Part shown: positions 11,060-22,639 of the stretch, piece by piece | Position numbering within the stretch: the first letter of the stretch is position 1 | Layout of the letters: each line of letters begins with the position of its first letter | DNA from: Typhlomys cinereus | Taxonomy: Eukaryota > Chordata > Mammalia > Rodentia > Platacanthomyidae | Direction: 5' to 3' | DNA: 64,000 nt | NCBI GenBank assembly: GCA_023101885.1 | Contig: JALPQD010000087.1 | Coordinates: 6,663,016-6,727,015 of the forward strand | The notes under the pieces: model-generated | Told to the model about the DNA's origin: nothing | Database searches by the model: none | What the model saw: only the letters and a program-made list of their open reading frames with translations | Program-made: the position numbers and the translations under genes

Positions 11060-11990
11060 AGCCTTATTCTCTAAACATACTACTTGTCTTTCTTAGGAAA
11101 TAAAATTGGCTTATTTCCTAGACATGATAAATTGCCCTTTAGGACTGATTACACCCCACCCCCACCCCCACAATGCTTCCTTCTGCCACACCACAGTTGT
11201 GCTCTTGGAGACCTTCCCTATTTGGATTGTCATTTTTTGAAGAAGGACATCACCTATGCCAACACTCAGGCCCATCTTTACGGAATTGTTAAAGACCAGG
11301 GTGAAGCCAAGCCTAAAGCACATTGCAAGTAATATGTAGTGCTTGTTCCTAGGAGACCCAGCAGCTCTGCAGCTGCCATCACTGCTTATAGGAGGCAAGA
11401 TGCGGGTACCTCGATCAGGTGGCCACAGTAAAGTTTAGGCCTTTCGAGTTCCTCTAGTGCATGGATCAAGCTTTTCATAGCATTTGCTGGGCTCAGACTG
11501 ATGGGGCCCTTTTGCCAACATGGTAACTGAATCAAAAATATAAATTCTTGGGCCAAGAACAGACCCTGATTGTTGCTAGCACAGGGTTGGAGGCCAAGCC
11601 CCTGCCTCCTGATCCAGTACCTCCTGATTCATTTAAATGAATTTAATTTTCACCTGAGGGTCCCCACCACATGGAGGGCACGGTGACAGGGGGGGGGCTT
11701 TCAATTTTTTTGCAGCCCAATGACCAAATGCCAACCATTGTGACTCATCACAGACCACCAGGTGAGAGTCTGAGATGTCTGTTGTCCCCTTCATAAAACC
11801 AAGTTGGCACTGCCACACACTGTTGAGGGTGCCCAGCATGCTCATTACTGAAGGGTAAGACGTGGATGTCCCTGGTGAAGAATGAGCTCAAGGAAGAGTA
11901 ACGTCCAGTCCCGCTCAAGGTCGCTGGATACGCTCTCTGCTTGGCAATTGGAGCACATCACCCTGTGTGGAGCTGAAATCTGCTTTTTTT
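11060..11990. other. Unique sequence, no gene seen
   Basis: No repeat or exon recognised apart from a G9 run near 11691 and a T-run at 11985. Two overlapping open frames of 82 and 95 codons on opposite strands at 11084-11398 have no recognisable features. Confidence 0.4.
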
Positions 11991-12029
11991 TTTTTTATTA
12001 GTGTGTGGACCTATTCTAAGAAGCTTAGG

Positions 12030-12470
12030 CTCCTTTTTTCCTTCCTTTTTCCGATGTGAATCTTAACATTAATAAGAATGCAGATCCCGGCAGACCTCCT
12101 CTCTCTCTGATAATCCATTAGGAACGTGAGATCGCCGTCTCTGGAAAACTTAAAAAACCATTTAAAAACAAAAAGATGAATAAATGAAAATGTTATGAAC
12201 CTGGAAATGTTAATTAAGCCATTCTCAAGGAGGAGGCTTCCCGGCCAGATTAAAACATCCCATTACTTTTAAATAGTTAACATCTTTCTCCTTGAAATAA
12301 GTCCAAATTAAGGACAAAATCATTATAAAAAGAAATAGTAAAGGGACAGAAAGCAGCGTTACGGATTTGGCCATCCACTGAAATCCTCCAGTTAGAGAAA
12401 CCCATGAAGGCCAAAGCCATAAAGTGAAGCCTCTTTCCAGACACCCTGCAGTCTCTGCCAAGTGGCCGTC
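12030..12470. promoter_or_regulatory. Candidate conserved non-coding element
   Basis: Repeat-free AT-rich block with several homeodomain-type cores (GATAATCCATTAGG, TGTTAATTAAGCC, TTAAATAGTTAAC). Sequence texture resembles vertebrate developmental enhancers. This is inference, since no alignment is available. Confidence 0.35.
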
Positions 12471-12803
12471 TGGGTATCTTGATGGGATTCATGGCGGGGA
12501 GCAGCCCACAGATCATTTTTGAGTGCTTCCCTGTTTAAGTTAGGAAACTGGGACCACAGAGGCAGATTCTGGGGATAGAATCCAGACCTTAGACTCCCAT
12601 CCCAGTGCTCCTTGCACTGTAAGCACAGGTGAAGAAAATCACTCCGACATAAGAGCACTGACAGCCATCCCCACCATGTAGAAGGTGCTGTCTCTATTCA
12701 TCTCAGCCAGAGGCGTGGCTGCAGGTACTTCTCATTAAAGAAATGAACAGAGTCTTTCGTGCCAGGATCCTATTTAGTTAATGATCTCAGCCTTTAGAAG
12801 CAG

Positions 12804-13015
12804 GGGCACAGGTGCTGGAGAGACGGCTCAGCGGGTTATGGCACTTACCACTGGAGTCTGATGACCTGAATTTGTGCCTTAGAACACCAGAAAAGGTGGA
12901 AGGAGAGACTGACTCCACAATGCTGTCCTCTGACCTTCACAGGTGCCCTGTGACATACATGAGCCCCCATGCACACATCACACACACGCACAACAATAAT
13001 GGATACATGAAAGAA
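12804..13015 (+). mobile_element. B2/B3-type SINE
   Basis: Head GGTGCTGGAGAGACGGCTCA with A-box-like CAGCGGGTTATGG. The body has GAAAAGGTGGAAGGAGAGAC and TGCTGTCCTCTGACCTTCAC, ending in CA-rich sequence. Standard B2/B3 layout. Confidence 0.8.
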
Positions 13016-13378
13016 AACTAAAACATGGACCCAAACTGTATTAGAAAGGAAGAAAGACCGAGTCCTCATGGTATCTACAACCAGACCCATGCCCTAAATG
13101 CCACTCACTCAGCTCTCAGAAGGCATCTTCAGTCTCCTCTGCGCATTACTTACTCCATTTGACATATAATTCCAAGCAGATTCGAAGCAGAAAGCTAGTT
13201 GGTAGCCGTCTGACAGCAAGAAGAAGCAGCTGTCATTTCTTTTCGACAGTCATTAGAATTGACAACTGGTAACCTTACTAAGGAAGCAGATGGAAAACCG
13301 TAAAATCAGAAATAACCAGAAGTTCATCAGTATGGTCCTATTTCACGAAGAGAAGGTCTATCAAAGTGTCTCCTTTGG

Positions 13379-13668
13379 GGGCTGGAGAGATGGCTCAAGG
13401 GTTAAGCCTCCGCCTTGCAGGTGGAAGGTCCTGAGTTCGGATCCCAGATCCCACGTATAGACGCCAGGCGGAAGCGGGGGCGGCCTGCGCTTCTGGTCCT
13501 GGTAGGGCGGAGTCTGTGAATCCCGGGGCAGAAGGAGGTAGAAGCGTCCATGGTGGTTCACGAATCGTCCGTGGTTCTACACAGACACACACACACACAC
13601 ACACACACGCGCGTGCGAGTGCGCCACATACACATGCACATGCACACAGTTGAATAAAAAAAAAAAAA
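13379..13668 (+). mobile_element. Young tRNA-headed SINE, subfamily B
   Basis: Intact from GGGCTGGAGAGATGGCTCA through B box GAGTTCGGATCC, a CpG-rich body, a CA tail, GAATAAA and a run of A. It is bounded by perfect 14-base target duplications AGTGTCTCCTTTGG at 13365-13378 and 13669-13682. Undecayed CpGs and perfect duplications indicate recent retrotransposition by L1-type machinery. The minus-strand open frame at 13395-13718 is an antisense artefact. Confidence 0.96.
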
Positions 13669-13724
13669 AGTGTCTCCTTTGGATACCATTGTCCAGCACC
13701 GAAGTACAGGTAGACCAAATGGGG

Positions 13725-13840
13725 GACATAGCTTTGCTGAGCGCCTATTGTGTGTGCAAGATAATGTAAGGCACGTTCTCAAATTAGATCCAAACTATAA
13801 TTCCTCTTCTATAGTTAAGGAAACCGAAGCTTTTTGGGAA
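13725..13840 (+). repeat. MIR-like or related ancient repeat
   Basis: Contains GCTGAGCGCCTATTGTGTGT and, 70 bases on, GTTAAGGAAACCGAAGC, corresponding to the 'gagcacctactatgtgcc' and 'gaggaaactgaggc' segments of old mammalian repeats. Confidence 0.55.
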
Positions 13841-14554
13841 AGAAAAGGAGAATGGAATACGTTTTAGAATGTGCCACTACACGTGCTCTTGTGATCCATG
13901 TGATCATGGAAGACATGCGACAAGAGGCAGAACAGTCCCTTAGCCAAGTGACGTCACTGGCGCATGAAGTGCTGTGAGTACACACAGTCGTGTGGAAAGT
14001 TCAGGTCCCCTTGCAGCTATAACACCCATGATTGCTAACTGCTTTAGTAAAGTTATTCTACAGTATGTTGCTGCTGCTTGTGTTCTTGTGCTAACATAGA
14101 GTAAAAGCTTACACAAGAGGCCAGTCTTGTAGGGATCATGATAGGGTTTAGGATACAGAATTGTAATCAATTAAAAACTAAGACGATATAAACAGAGTTC
14201 TGAGGGAAATGAGAGGAAGGATTAACTTTGTCAGGAACAGAAAGTAAGCAAATGAAAATAATAATTTCAAAATGCTTTCCAGCCATCAAACATTAAACAT
14301 GTTCGTTTTTTGTTTTCTGTTGATGGAAAAATGCACCTGTCAAAGGTCCCAGCAAAATAAGAATCACCCAAAGTGAGTGTCTCCTACATCAAGTAGTCCT
14401 ATGGTGGTCGCAACTGATTCCTCCTTTGGTGTTCTAGAAGGAGGTGACTGTGGGCTGTCTTCCTGCAAAGCAGGCTAGTTTTTTAGGTTGATTCTGAAAA
14501 GGGGATCTGATTTTTTTCCATCACATGAGTCTTTCCTTCTGAACCTTTCCAACA

Positions 14555-14690
14555 CAGTTCCGAGCAAGATGACCATTCTCCTTGTATCCAGGTGGACCAC
14601 TGAGGGCCAGAGAGGTCGAATAACTTCCCAAGGCAATGCAGTCAGCAGTATGCAACAGCAGAACAGAAGTCAGGTCTCTTGACGATTACT
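14555..14690 (+). repeat. MIR fragment
   Basis: ACTGAGGGCCAGAGAGGTCG then TAACTTCCCAAGGCAATGC aligns well to the MIR core 'ctgaggcccagagaggttaagtaacttgcccaaggtca'. Ancient, mammal-wide. Confidence 0.8.
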
Positions 14691-14889
14691 CAGTCACTTT
14701 CAGTGATGACTTCTGTCTCTGATGTAATGGGTCCTAATTGGATTCTTGCTTATCCAGTCCATGCCAGCTAGAAGTGGGGTGCAATTTCTACACTCAGCTC
14801 GGCATGCCATGTTGCACTGTAAGAGTTAGGAGGATATGCGGCTGCTCAGTTCTATCTCATGCTCCTTTCCTTAAGACCCCCCCCATTCA

Positions 14890-14993
14890 TTTATCCAATT
14901 CTTCCTCCTCTTTTTTCTTTTCTTCTTCCTCCTGTATTTCCTCCTCTTTTTTTCTTCTTCTTCCTCTTTATCTTCTTCCTCTTCTTTTCTTTT
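14890..14993. repeat. Polypyrimidine (TTC/CTC) tract
   Basis: About 100 bases nearly free of purines on the plus strand. The strand asymmetry gives it triplex (H-DNA) potential. The Lys/Glu/Arg-rich frames on the minus strand are translations of it. Confidence 0.85.
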
Positions 14994-15044
14994 GATTGTG
15001 TGCCTGTGGCAGGGAGGGAGAAAGTATGTGCATGTACATATTTG

Positions 15045-15056
15045 TATGTATATGCA

Positions 15057-15097
<41 letters not shown>

Positions 15098-15334
15098 ACA
15101 TTCATTGAATCGTGTGTGCTTGTGAAGGTCTAAGCTCGACATTGGGAATCATCTTGGATTATTTACCTCCCTATTACTTTGATCTATAGTTTCCCAGGCT
15201 CCACCTTCCAGGACTGGAATTATAAGCCACCACCATATCCACCCACTACCCTATCTTGGGATTCCACTCAGCTCCTTTTGCTTGTGAGGTAAAGGCTTTA
15301 ACCACTGAATCATCTCTCTTAGTCTTAGAGAGGT
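15045..15334 (-). mobile_element. tRNA-headed SINE, subfamily A
   Basis: TG run at 15058-15096, then body in antisense (TTTCCCAGGCTCCACCTTCC), then GGATTCCACTCAGCTCC and a head ending CTGAATCATCTCTCTTAG. More diverged than subfamily B copies, so older. Contiguous with the pyrimidine tract upstream. Confidence 0.8.
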
Positions 15335-15774
15335 GATTGGATTGTAGACTCTGATCTAGTCAGCACATAAATGCACTGAATGGAAAGTGTCAGAAGTGGG
15401 GCCTAGCTGGAGGAAGTTGGTCATAGAGGGCACGTCTTTGGGGGCTATGTTCTGCCCTGGGTTCCCCCAAAGTGTCTCTGCTTCCTGGCTTTCATGAGGT
15501 GAGGAGTTGATGTGCTTTCCACCTTGATGTGCTTTCTCACCACATGTTCTGCAACCAGTAGCAGTAGGTCTGTGAAGCAATGACTCCAAAGAGACCCTTC
15601 CTCCCTTCAGTTTGTTTCTCTTGGATAGTTCGTCTTATGAATGAAAGTCTAACATGGACCCTCACGTAGATCAGTTTAAATGGAAACCTGCATACAGCTG
15701 GGGAGTGGAAGAAAGAAGTGTGGGCTCTCTGATGGCTAAGTGTTCGGGGTTCGGAGGGAGGCTTGCTTGATCTC

Positions 15775-16175
15775 AAACTCCAGCTTTAACTAAACTTGAA
15801 AGTCACTATGTGACTTTGGACAAGTTTCTCAACTATTCTCAATCTTGTTTAAGTCAAGAGGACCGGCTCCTGATGTTGTAAAAAGCAGCCTGAGAAGCCA
15901 ACTGCCTGGATCTTCATAGTGATGGGAAATGTATGGAATCTTTCTGAGCTTTGGTACTCTCATTTTAAAAAATGGGGTCTGGTAATAATATCAAGCTCGC
16001 ATAGTTGTTAGGAATCCACGATATTAGAGGACAGACGTGATGGAGCTGTTCCCTGAACTTAGCACCCAGCACTTGCTCAGTTTCCTGCCTACCTTTCCGT
16101 TAGCTCTGCACATTAAATGAGATGATAGCAGGGCCAGTAAATACCAAGTGTTTAACTGATGCTAACAATTATTGT
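15775..16175 (+). repeat. MIR-like fragments (one or two)
   Basis: The first contains GTCACTATGTGACTTTGGAC, matching 'agctgtgtgaccttgggcaa'. The second contains CATTTTAAAAAATGGGGTCT and AGTTGTTAGGAATCC, matching the 3' half of MIR. Confidence 0.65.
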
Positions 16176-16254
16176 AAGCGACCTGCTGGAAGTGGGGAAA
16201 ACAACATCATCAAAAGAAGCTGGAGAGATATGAGACAGAATGGAATGGGGCAGC

Positions 16255-17500
16255 AATGTTTGAGTCACTGATTTATTTCACCAGTTCCAAGACTGTGGGA
16301 GCCACAAAGGCGTTTGACTCTTGGAAGGACAATGAATGTGGTTTCCGGAAGAAGGTCATTCATTTCCTTATTGGCTTTCCTGCCTCTTCCATTGGTAAAG
16401 GACTTTGAGAATATGCCATAAAATGTAAGCAAAGGAAGGCGTGGGTAATTTGTTCCAAGAATGCAAGAGAAGGTCTCCCTAAACACAGCATCCATTGGTA
16501 AGAGCTTCTAAAACCATCCAGAATTTCGTCTTCTTTTATAGCCTCACAAGTCCACAGTAATGAAATCAAGGCATAGTAATAGGTAAACACAATTACAGCA
16601 CCCCGGTAGCTGCTTGGCAGGCAGGGGTGTTTGGGAGCATTGGCTGGGGTCTCATTTTCCATAATCGAGCCCAGCCCTATTGTGATCACTATAGTATTAT
16701 GACCTGCGGGGCGAGGATGATACCGTATGCCATATTTCATTTTGGGGTAGCTGGGGTAGTAATGAACCAGTTGCAGTCAAGTGAATTAATCTCCTTGGCT
16801 ATTCCAGAGTGAAACTTCATGTAGAGCAATTTGTGCTGCGTTGTTTTGCCCCCCTCACTGCAGCCTTTTCAAATTGCTCTTTCTACAGAAAGATAAAGAA
16901 AAAGAAAACCGAATAAAAGATAACCTTTGTTAAACGTTCATGCATTTGCTGACTGTCAATCATAATAGTAAATTTATCCCTGATATACACAGCTTGGAGT
17001 CCACATGGTGTCTCTATTAGCTTCATGCCAGCTGATTATGAATCTTACAAAATGGGATCAACACACAGAGTTGATGTAACATAGATCCCAGAATCAATTT
17101 CATGTAGTTTAATATATCAGTCAAGATTTATCCAAAATTCAAGGGGCATCCCAATCCACCTCACTCAACAGAATTACATAATTATTGTGCATTCAATAAA
17201 TGAAAGTTAATGATTAAAAACACATTATTGCAAATGAAAGACCCAGTCACTGGTAGAGACAGACACATAGCACAGCTGTTAATCCTCCATGAATTTGTTT
17301 TTAATAACACTGATGTTTGGGTTGCATGTAATAACTATTTCATTAAGTCTAAATTAAATGCATGGGTAAGCATATTTAAAACCTGTAAATATAGCGTGCT
17401 TCCGGTGTATTTCATCTGATGTTTCCACACAGTTCTAATAATTCTCAGAATTCAAATTGACTAGATGTAGATAAGTCCCTAGTCATTTACACTCTACCTT
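16255..17500. promoter_or_regulatory. Repeat-poor block, candidate conserved non-coding elements
   Basis: Over 1.2 kb without a recognisable repeat, rich in AT-rich factor-like motifs (AGCAATTTGTGCTGCG, GACTGTCAATCATAATAG, ATTCAATAAATGAAAG). The minus-strand frame 16360-16740 (126 codons) is the longest in repeat-free sequence but shows no domain, so I treat it as chance. Enhancer function is an inference from composition. Confidence 0.4.
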
Positions 17501-17878
17501 CTTTCTCGTATCATTAAGGGCCCTGGAAATTTAATACCTCTGAGTTCTAAACACGTGACTAGTCAATCAACGATCAGGAAAGGCAATGTGTTTATCTGCA
17601 GGAAAGAAATACTTATAGACCCCAGAGAAAGGGGAAACACTGCTTTTAAATAACAGTAAAATATGCATTTTGCTTTAAAAAAATATAGCAAAGAATCTAA
17701 GGCTGAAAAAACTGCCTTGGAATAACAGTCAAGCGTGTGTTGCTGTGCATGACTCTTCGTTTATGGAGAGCAGGAAGCATTCATATGCTTGCCTATTGCT
17801 TGTGCATTACTATTCCCAGCTACGCAGAGACGGAACGTGATTTACAGAAACACATTCTTTGTTGCTATTGCACCGTAC

Positions 17879-18046
17879 CTATTGTCTTCTCTGCATTCTG
17901 ACTGGCTGGCTGCCTGGGAAGAGGGGATGGTGCTGGCCCGCACTCCATCATTATGGGTGTCTACAAATAGAGTAGGTGTATGTGAACTGGGATTTTTCAG
18001 CTTTGTATACCCAGCAAGCCAATCAGAACACAGAGAGAACAATAGC
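17879..18046. repeat. Imperfect inverted repeat (hairpin)
   Basis: Left arm from 17879 (CTATTGTCTTCTCTGC onward) and right arm ending at 18046 (reverse complement CTATTGTTCTCTCTGTG onward) match at about 28 of 34 positions, separated by roughly 95 bases. It could be the ends of a degenerate short DNA transposon or an inverted duplication. The mirrored open frames on the two strands reflect this symmetry. Confidence 0.7.
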
Positions 18047-18049
18047 TGA

Positions 18050-19080
18050 AGGTTTTACTGCTCTTTAAGTTTCCCCACTGATTCCCATTGCGACTGATTA
18101 TATCACAGAAGTTATATAAAAATCACATTAAATGCCAACTAAATCAAGACTTTTCATGCCTTTTTTTTCCAAGCAATGAAATTCAGGACAAACACTATAG
18201 TATGCATGAAGATCACCACCTGGAGATCCAAACTCTTCATTCCAGACGCCGTGTTTGAAAATGGAACTCGAGGAAAGTAGAGTTTATTCATTTTGTTATT
18301 TTCTGAGGTGCTGGCATGGCGGTTTTGAAAGCCCACCATAGGAGCGCTCAATTAAGAGGTTTCATAATTTCCATCAGTTAACTTTGATTAAATATGCTGT
18401 CTTGGCAGGGGATTCAGTCAATTTTGGGCCATGAATCACCTGCAGGGATTCTGAAATATTAGTGCTCGGACAGGTCATTTCTTTCAGAAGGGCCAGACTT
18501 CCACCTGACTCGGAATGGCCGTGTGTCATTTTATGAAAGTAAAGAACTGAAAAGGAAAAACTTCTTTTTTCACTGGTTGGAACAGCACGTCCCTTGAAGG
18601 CACTCTGCCTTCCACCAGTAACTATGTGACCTAGCATGAGAGTGAAGCTAGAAACACCATCAGGCACACTTGTCTCTAGCTTCTGTTACTTTACTATCAT
18701 GCAACTCACTATGACTTCCCAGGTTATGTTTGTTCCCAAAGGTTAGGCTTAGAATAAAGGTCTCTCATTAGGCGGTTCCTTACAAGGGCTTCCAGTGCTT
18801 ATGCAAATAAGGCAACTTTCCCCCACTGAGTAAATGGGAAAACCAAGGCTATTTCAGCCTAGGACCTATCTGCTATAGCATTGAACCATTTGAGGAGAGA
18901 GTAGGCTCCTCCCACCACTATTTTCAGGATGTTTTAAGAGCAGGTCTGACAATCCAGTTAGCTCAGCATACATCCACTGTAGGTTCTAGAGTACAGCAAT
19001 GGCGACTGCTCATTTCATGAGGCACGACTTCAGTTTTCCTTATCTGTGAAATAGGTCTAATGCCAGCACTCAGTTCACTG
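18050..19080. other. Unique sequence, no gene seen
   Basis: Mostly repeat-free. AT-rich with a TATA-like TTATATAAAAATC near 18112, but nothing else suggesting a promoter. Open frames up to 97 codons show no recognisable domain. A possible eroded MIR lies around 18815-18870. Confidence 0.4.
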
Positions 19081-19084
19081 CTCT

Positions 19085-19430
19085 TCTTTTCTATTTTCAT
19101 GCCTATGTATGTGTATGCGTGTTTGCCTGCATGTGGGGCATGCACATTGTGGACATGGGCATGTGGAGGCCCGAGGTTGATACTGGGAATCATCCTTGAT
19201 TGCTTTTTCATCTTTTGAGATAGGATCTCTGAAAGCAGAGCTTACTGATACAGCTGGTCTGCCTAGCCAGATGGTTCCGGGGAGTCCCAGTCTCTACCTT
19301 CTGAGACTGGAAATCTAGACAGGCTGCCAGAAGCACCAGGTATTTTGCTTGGGATCTGGGAATCAGAACTCTGCACATTTCCTTGTGTGGTGAATATTTT
19401 CACAACTCAGCCACCTCCCTAGCCCCATTG
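19085..19430 (-). mobile_element. B4-like composite SINE
   Basis: In antisense: TG-rich tail, GGAGGCCCGAGGTTGATACT, a B1-like middle (TTTTGAGATAGGATCTCTG and CTTCTGAGACTGGAAATC) and a tRNA-like head ending CTCAGCCACCTCCCTAGCCCC. This tRNA-plus-B1 arrangement is the rodent B4 plan. Confidence 0.75.
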
Positions 19431-19689
19431 CTTGGGTTTTGTGTAAGTTTCCCAGTTCTGTGGTATAATGCTGCTAAAGACTGATACAGGGCTACATGTA
19501 ATACTTGATAAGTCTTAGCATTCTACTCAGATATACCCCCAGTGTTTAAAAACATGTCTGTTTAGTAATAAAAACCAGCTTGAATTTGCAGGTACTCCTT
19601 TTGATTTTTTAAACCTTTGACATCAATTAATTAATTCCGTCCAAACATCAATTGTGCGGGCTGCATATAGAATTATTTTCTCCTCCCTT

Positions 19690-19800
19690 GATCACTGGGA
19701 GGTAAGATCAAAGGAATTCAGTGACTTGCCTAAAGTAGTAGAGATGCAAGAATTAGAGCCTGTATCCCAGGCTGCTTCCACCATAGGAATAGAGGTTCAA
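19690..19800 (+). repeat. MIR fragment
   Basis: GAATTCAGTGACTTGCC followed by AAGTAGTAGAGATGCAAG and AGAGCCTGTATCCCAGGC tracks the MIR core in order. Diverged. Confidence 0.6.
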
Positions 19801-19989
19801 ATTTTCCTCTAGAGATGGGGACTAGGAAAAGGGGATGGAGGAGGAATGTACCAAACCCCTAGAAAGGTGGCTTGCATCAGGATGCAAAAGATGTCCAGGG
19901 TTAAAGATCATTTAGGTGGACAGGGACTAGGGGAAGTGACAGCATTTACAAATGCACGGCCAATTCATCCTTAAAAACAAACAAAACCC

Positions 19990-20560
19990 CAAACCCCTGG
20001 CGTCAGCAGCATCCGCATGTCTGAATACATTAGGTTTGCAAATCCAGGGCACAAACTGTTTGTAGAATCTCAATTAAAGCCCTTCTAATATTGTCATCCA
20101 TAATCAGCTCACTATGAAAACAGGGCTTCCAGGGGGCGCCTCAATCATTTGAACTTGCGATCTGTAATAGATCTGAATATTCAGATAAGGTCAGTGGTCA
20201 GAGCAAAGGCGACAGTTTTGGTCAATAAACAGGTTTAGTGAGACAAAATCTTTTTGTCTGCATGGGAATGGCTCGGAGACATTGGTTCTCAAGGGGAAAT
20301 CAAAAGATTAAATTCAGCTGTGTTGCCAATTTATTTTGTAGGCTGAACAAGTGTGTGATGGCAATCTTTGGAGGAGGAGGTCCCTGCTCCCGAGAGAAGC
20401 CCCTGGTGATAGTGCCAGAGAGCGGGGGCTGTCAGGCAGCTGTCCCCAGTGCAACTGAGACAGCGTTTGATGGAGCCAGATTCAGGTAGAGAGAGAAAGG
20501 TTTGCCTGGTGAGTTAACCACCTCTAGGAGACGAGAAGCTGGGTGCCATATTGTTCCTGC
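19990..20560. promoter_or_regulatory. Candidate conserved non-coding block
   Basis: Repeat-free. Contains homeodomain- and forkhead-like motifs (CTCAATTAAAGCCC, GTCAATAAACAGG, AGATTAAATTCAGC) and, at its 5' end, a CTCF-like site. Suggestive of a regulatory element, unproven. Confidence 0.4.
20126..20140 (+). promoter_or_regulatory. CTCF-like binding site, forward
   Basis: CTTCCAGGGGGCGCC matches 13 of 15 positions of the CTCF core pattern CCASYAGRKGGCRSY, read on the plus strand. It lies in a repeat-poor block, so it is not carried by a SINE. Binding is not shown. Confidence 0.5.
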
Positions 20561-20914
20561 CTTTGTTTGCCTATCCCCACCCTTAAATTCTCTGACCTGT
20601 GCCTTGGTAGGAGGTCTTAATTCATAAGCCATTACAAATATGCCCCTGAGAAGTCTCACCGGAGAAATGTCCCCCCATCCGCACCCTGGTCTCAATACTA
20701 GGAAACTTGTGCTTTTCATGAGAGCCTGATTTCCATAGGTTTTTAACTAGGTACGTTCCCAAGACCCCTGGGGGCCCACTGGACTGTGACATTGAGAATG
20801 TCAGCAAAGGGAGATGAGGACTTAGGCTCCGGACCCTATTGGGAGTAGCTGTGCTTTTGTCTGTTTTTTGCATTTGATGCGTTTGAGCAAAGGTTTCAAA
20901 GACTGTTACTTTGT

Positions 20915-21255
20915 GGCTGTGACTGCAGTGAAATACCCGAGTCTGCAATCTTTACAAAGGAAAAGGGGTTTACAGTCGTTTATGATTATTGAAGCACAAG
21001 GTCAAAAGGCTTCATGTGGTGAGAGACTCCTCCAAAGTCCTGAAGCAGCATATGATGTCGCATGGCAGTGAGAGGGAGTCTGTGTGAGGAAGTATATGTC
21101 TTTTAGTCTATCCACTTCTCATAAAGCCAATAGAATTCAGTCATGGGTCTGCACTCTGATAACCCAAATCCTAATCAGCTCCCAGTGGCTCCAACTCCAA
21201 ACGACAATCAGGTTGTTTCCACCTTTGTAATGCCTTGCAAAAGGCATTAAATTTT
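20915..21255 (-). mobile_element. LTR-like rodent repeat (type 1), reverse
   Basis: In antisense orientation: TGACTGCAGTGAAATACCCG, AGGAAAAGGGGTTTACAG, then CCACTTCTCATAAAGCC and CAATCAGGTTGTTTCC. Same family plan as 9656, reverse strand, diverged. Confidence 0.55.
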
Positions 21256-21427
21256 AATGTACGATGGGGGGGCACTCAAAACATATCTGCATCAGCGCAG
21301 CGGCCAACAAAAATGTTTGGAAGTCCCTTCTAAACACAGAATCTCGCAGCTTAAAATCTGGGTGACCTCGGCTCATTCTGAATACCTACTATCAGTTAGG
21401 CTTCATTTACTATCTATGCGGGTCTTT

Positions 21428-21620
21428 TCATTTTTTAAATTTTATTTGATTTATTGAGAGAGACAGAGACAGAGATAGAGATATTAGATGCACACATGTA
21501 GAGATCATAGGACAACTTTTGGAAGTCAGTTCTCTCCTTCCATGATTTGGGCTCCAGAGATGGAGCTCTAAGTTTATCTGCAGGTGGCTCTTCTCGCCAT
21601 TGAGCCGTCTTGCCAGCTCC
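21428..21620 (-). mobile_element. B2/B3-type SINE, reverse
   Basis: Starts with a T/A-rich tail then GAGAGAGACAGAGACAGAG, then CAACTTTTGGAAGTCAGTTC, and ends CCATTGAGCCGTCTTGCCAG, the antisense tRNA-like head. Confidence 0.65.
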
Positions 21621-22224
21621 TCTGAAACTCTCTGAGGTAACACAGTCTTCCTGACTTGATGGTTACGAGCTGGAAGGTGCTTCCTCAGCCCGTGGTCTGA
21701 GCAGCTTCGCGCTCAGCTGCATGCAACACTGGACTTCAAGGATGATGGACTGACCCAGGCTTCTTACTCTTCTTCTACTCGTGACCCCTTTTTTTTTGCT
21801 CAAGAAATTTTTATATGAACCTGGGCAGAGAGGCATGCAAGATCGGTATAGAAATCAAACACTTAGTGATAACAAATCATAGAAGAATTTATCTTAAAAC
21901 GATTCTTTGGTATACATGCAATTTTACCAATTAGTAAAGCCCAAAGCAAATCTGCACACTAATTGAGATGTGTATTTTGTTTATTTTTACTTAAAGATGA
22001 AATCCTGGCTGAATATTTGGGTTGCAAAGCATAGAGATTCCGCTATGTGTTTTTTTCAGCTGATCAAACTTTTGATTTTATCTTCATCAATGATGAGAAT
22101 GCTTTATTGCATAGATTTTTAGTACAAAATGGTAGAAGTATGACTAGGATCGTTTCAGGAACTGATGGAAATTCTGTCTTAATCCCAAGTTGAAATTCAT
22201 TTAATGACTTAAAAGAGTATTTTT

Positions 22225-22226
22225 AA

Positions 22227-22274
<48 letters not shown>

Positions 22275-22615
22275 ACATATGTGTGCATAAAGGAGGAAGG
22301 GAGAAGAAGAATTTGGACACACAGGTATTAAGGTGAATGTATGCAGGGCAGAGGACAACTTTCGAGATTCGGTTGTCCCCACCCACCTTGTTGAGGCAGG
22401 GTCTTTCGTTGTTTCTGCTGCACAGCCTATGAGCTTCAGCAGACTGTTTTTCCTGTCTTGCTTCTTGCTGATGGAGTGTTAGCATTAACACTTGAACCAT
22501 TGCATCTGGTCTTTTTTTTTTTTTTTTTAATGTGACTTCTGGGGATTGAACTCAAATCCTCAGGCTTTTGTGGCAAACGCTTTCCATTCACGGAGCCATT
22601 TTCCCAGCCTCTCAG
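22225..22615 (-). mobile_element. B4-like composite SINE with (TG)n
   Basis: TG run 22229-22273, then GGGCAGAGGACAACTTTCG, a B1-like middle (TTGAGGCAGGGTCTTTCG), a T-run at 22512-22528, and an antisense head GGGGATTGAACTCAAATCC ending at CATTTTCCCAGCC. Confidence 0.65.
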
Positions 22616-22639
22616 TTAATGATTTTTTTTTTTAAAGGA

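Noticed and set aside
16360..16740. 126-codon minus-strand frame in repeat-free DNA
   Set aside because: Longest frame not caused by a repeat, but no signal peptide, domain or recognisable motif, and it lies in AT-rich sequence with enhancer-like texture. Chance is the simplest explanation.
17789..18049. Opposite-strand frames sharing the motif SDWLA
   Set aside because: The similarity is due to the inverted repeat at 17879-18046, not to related genes.
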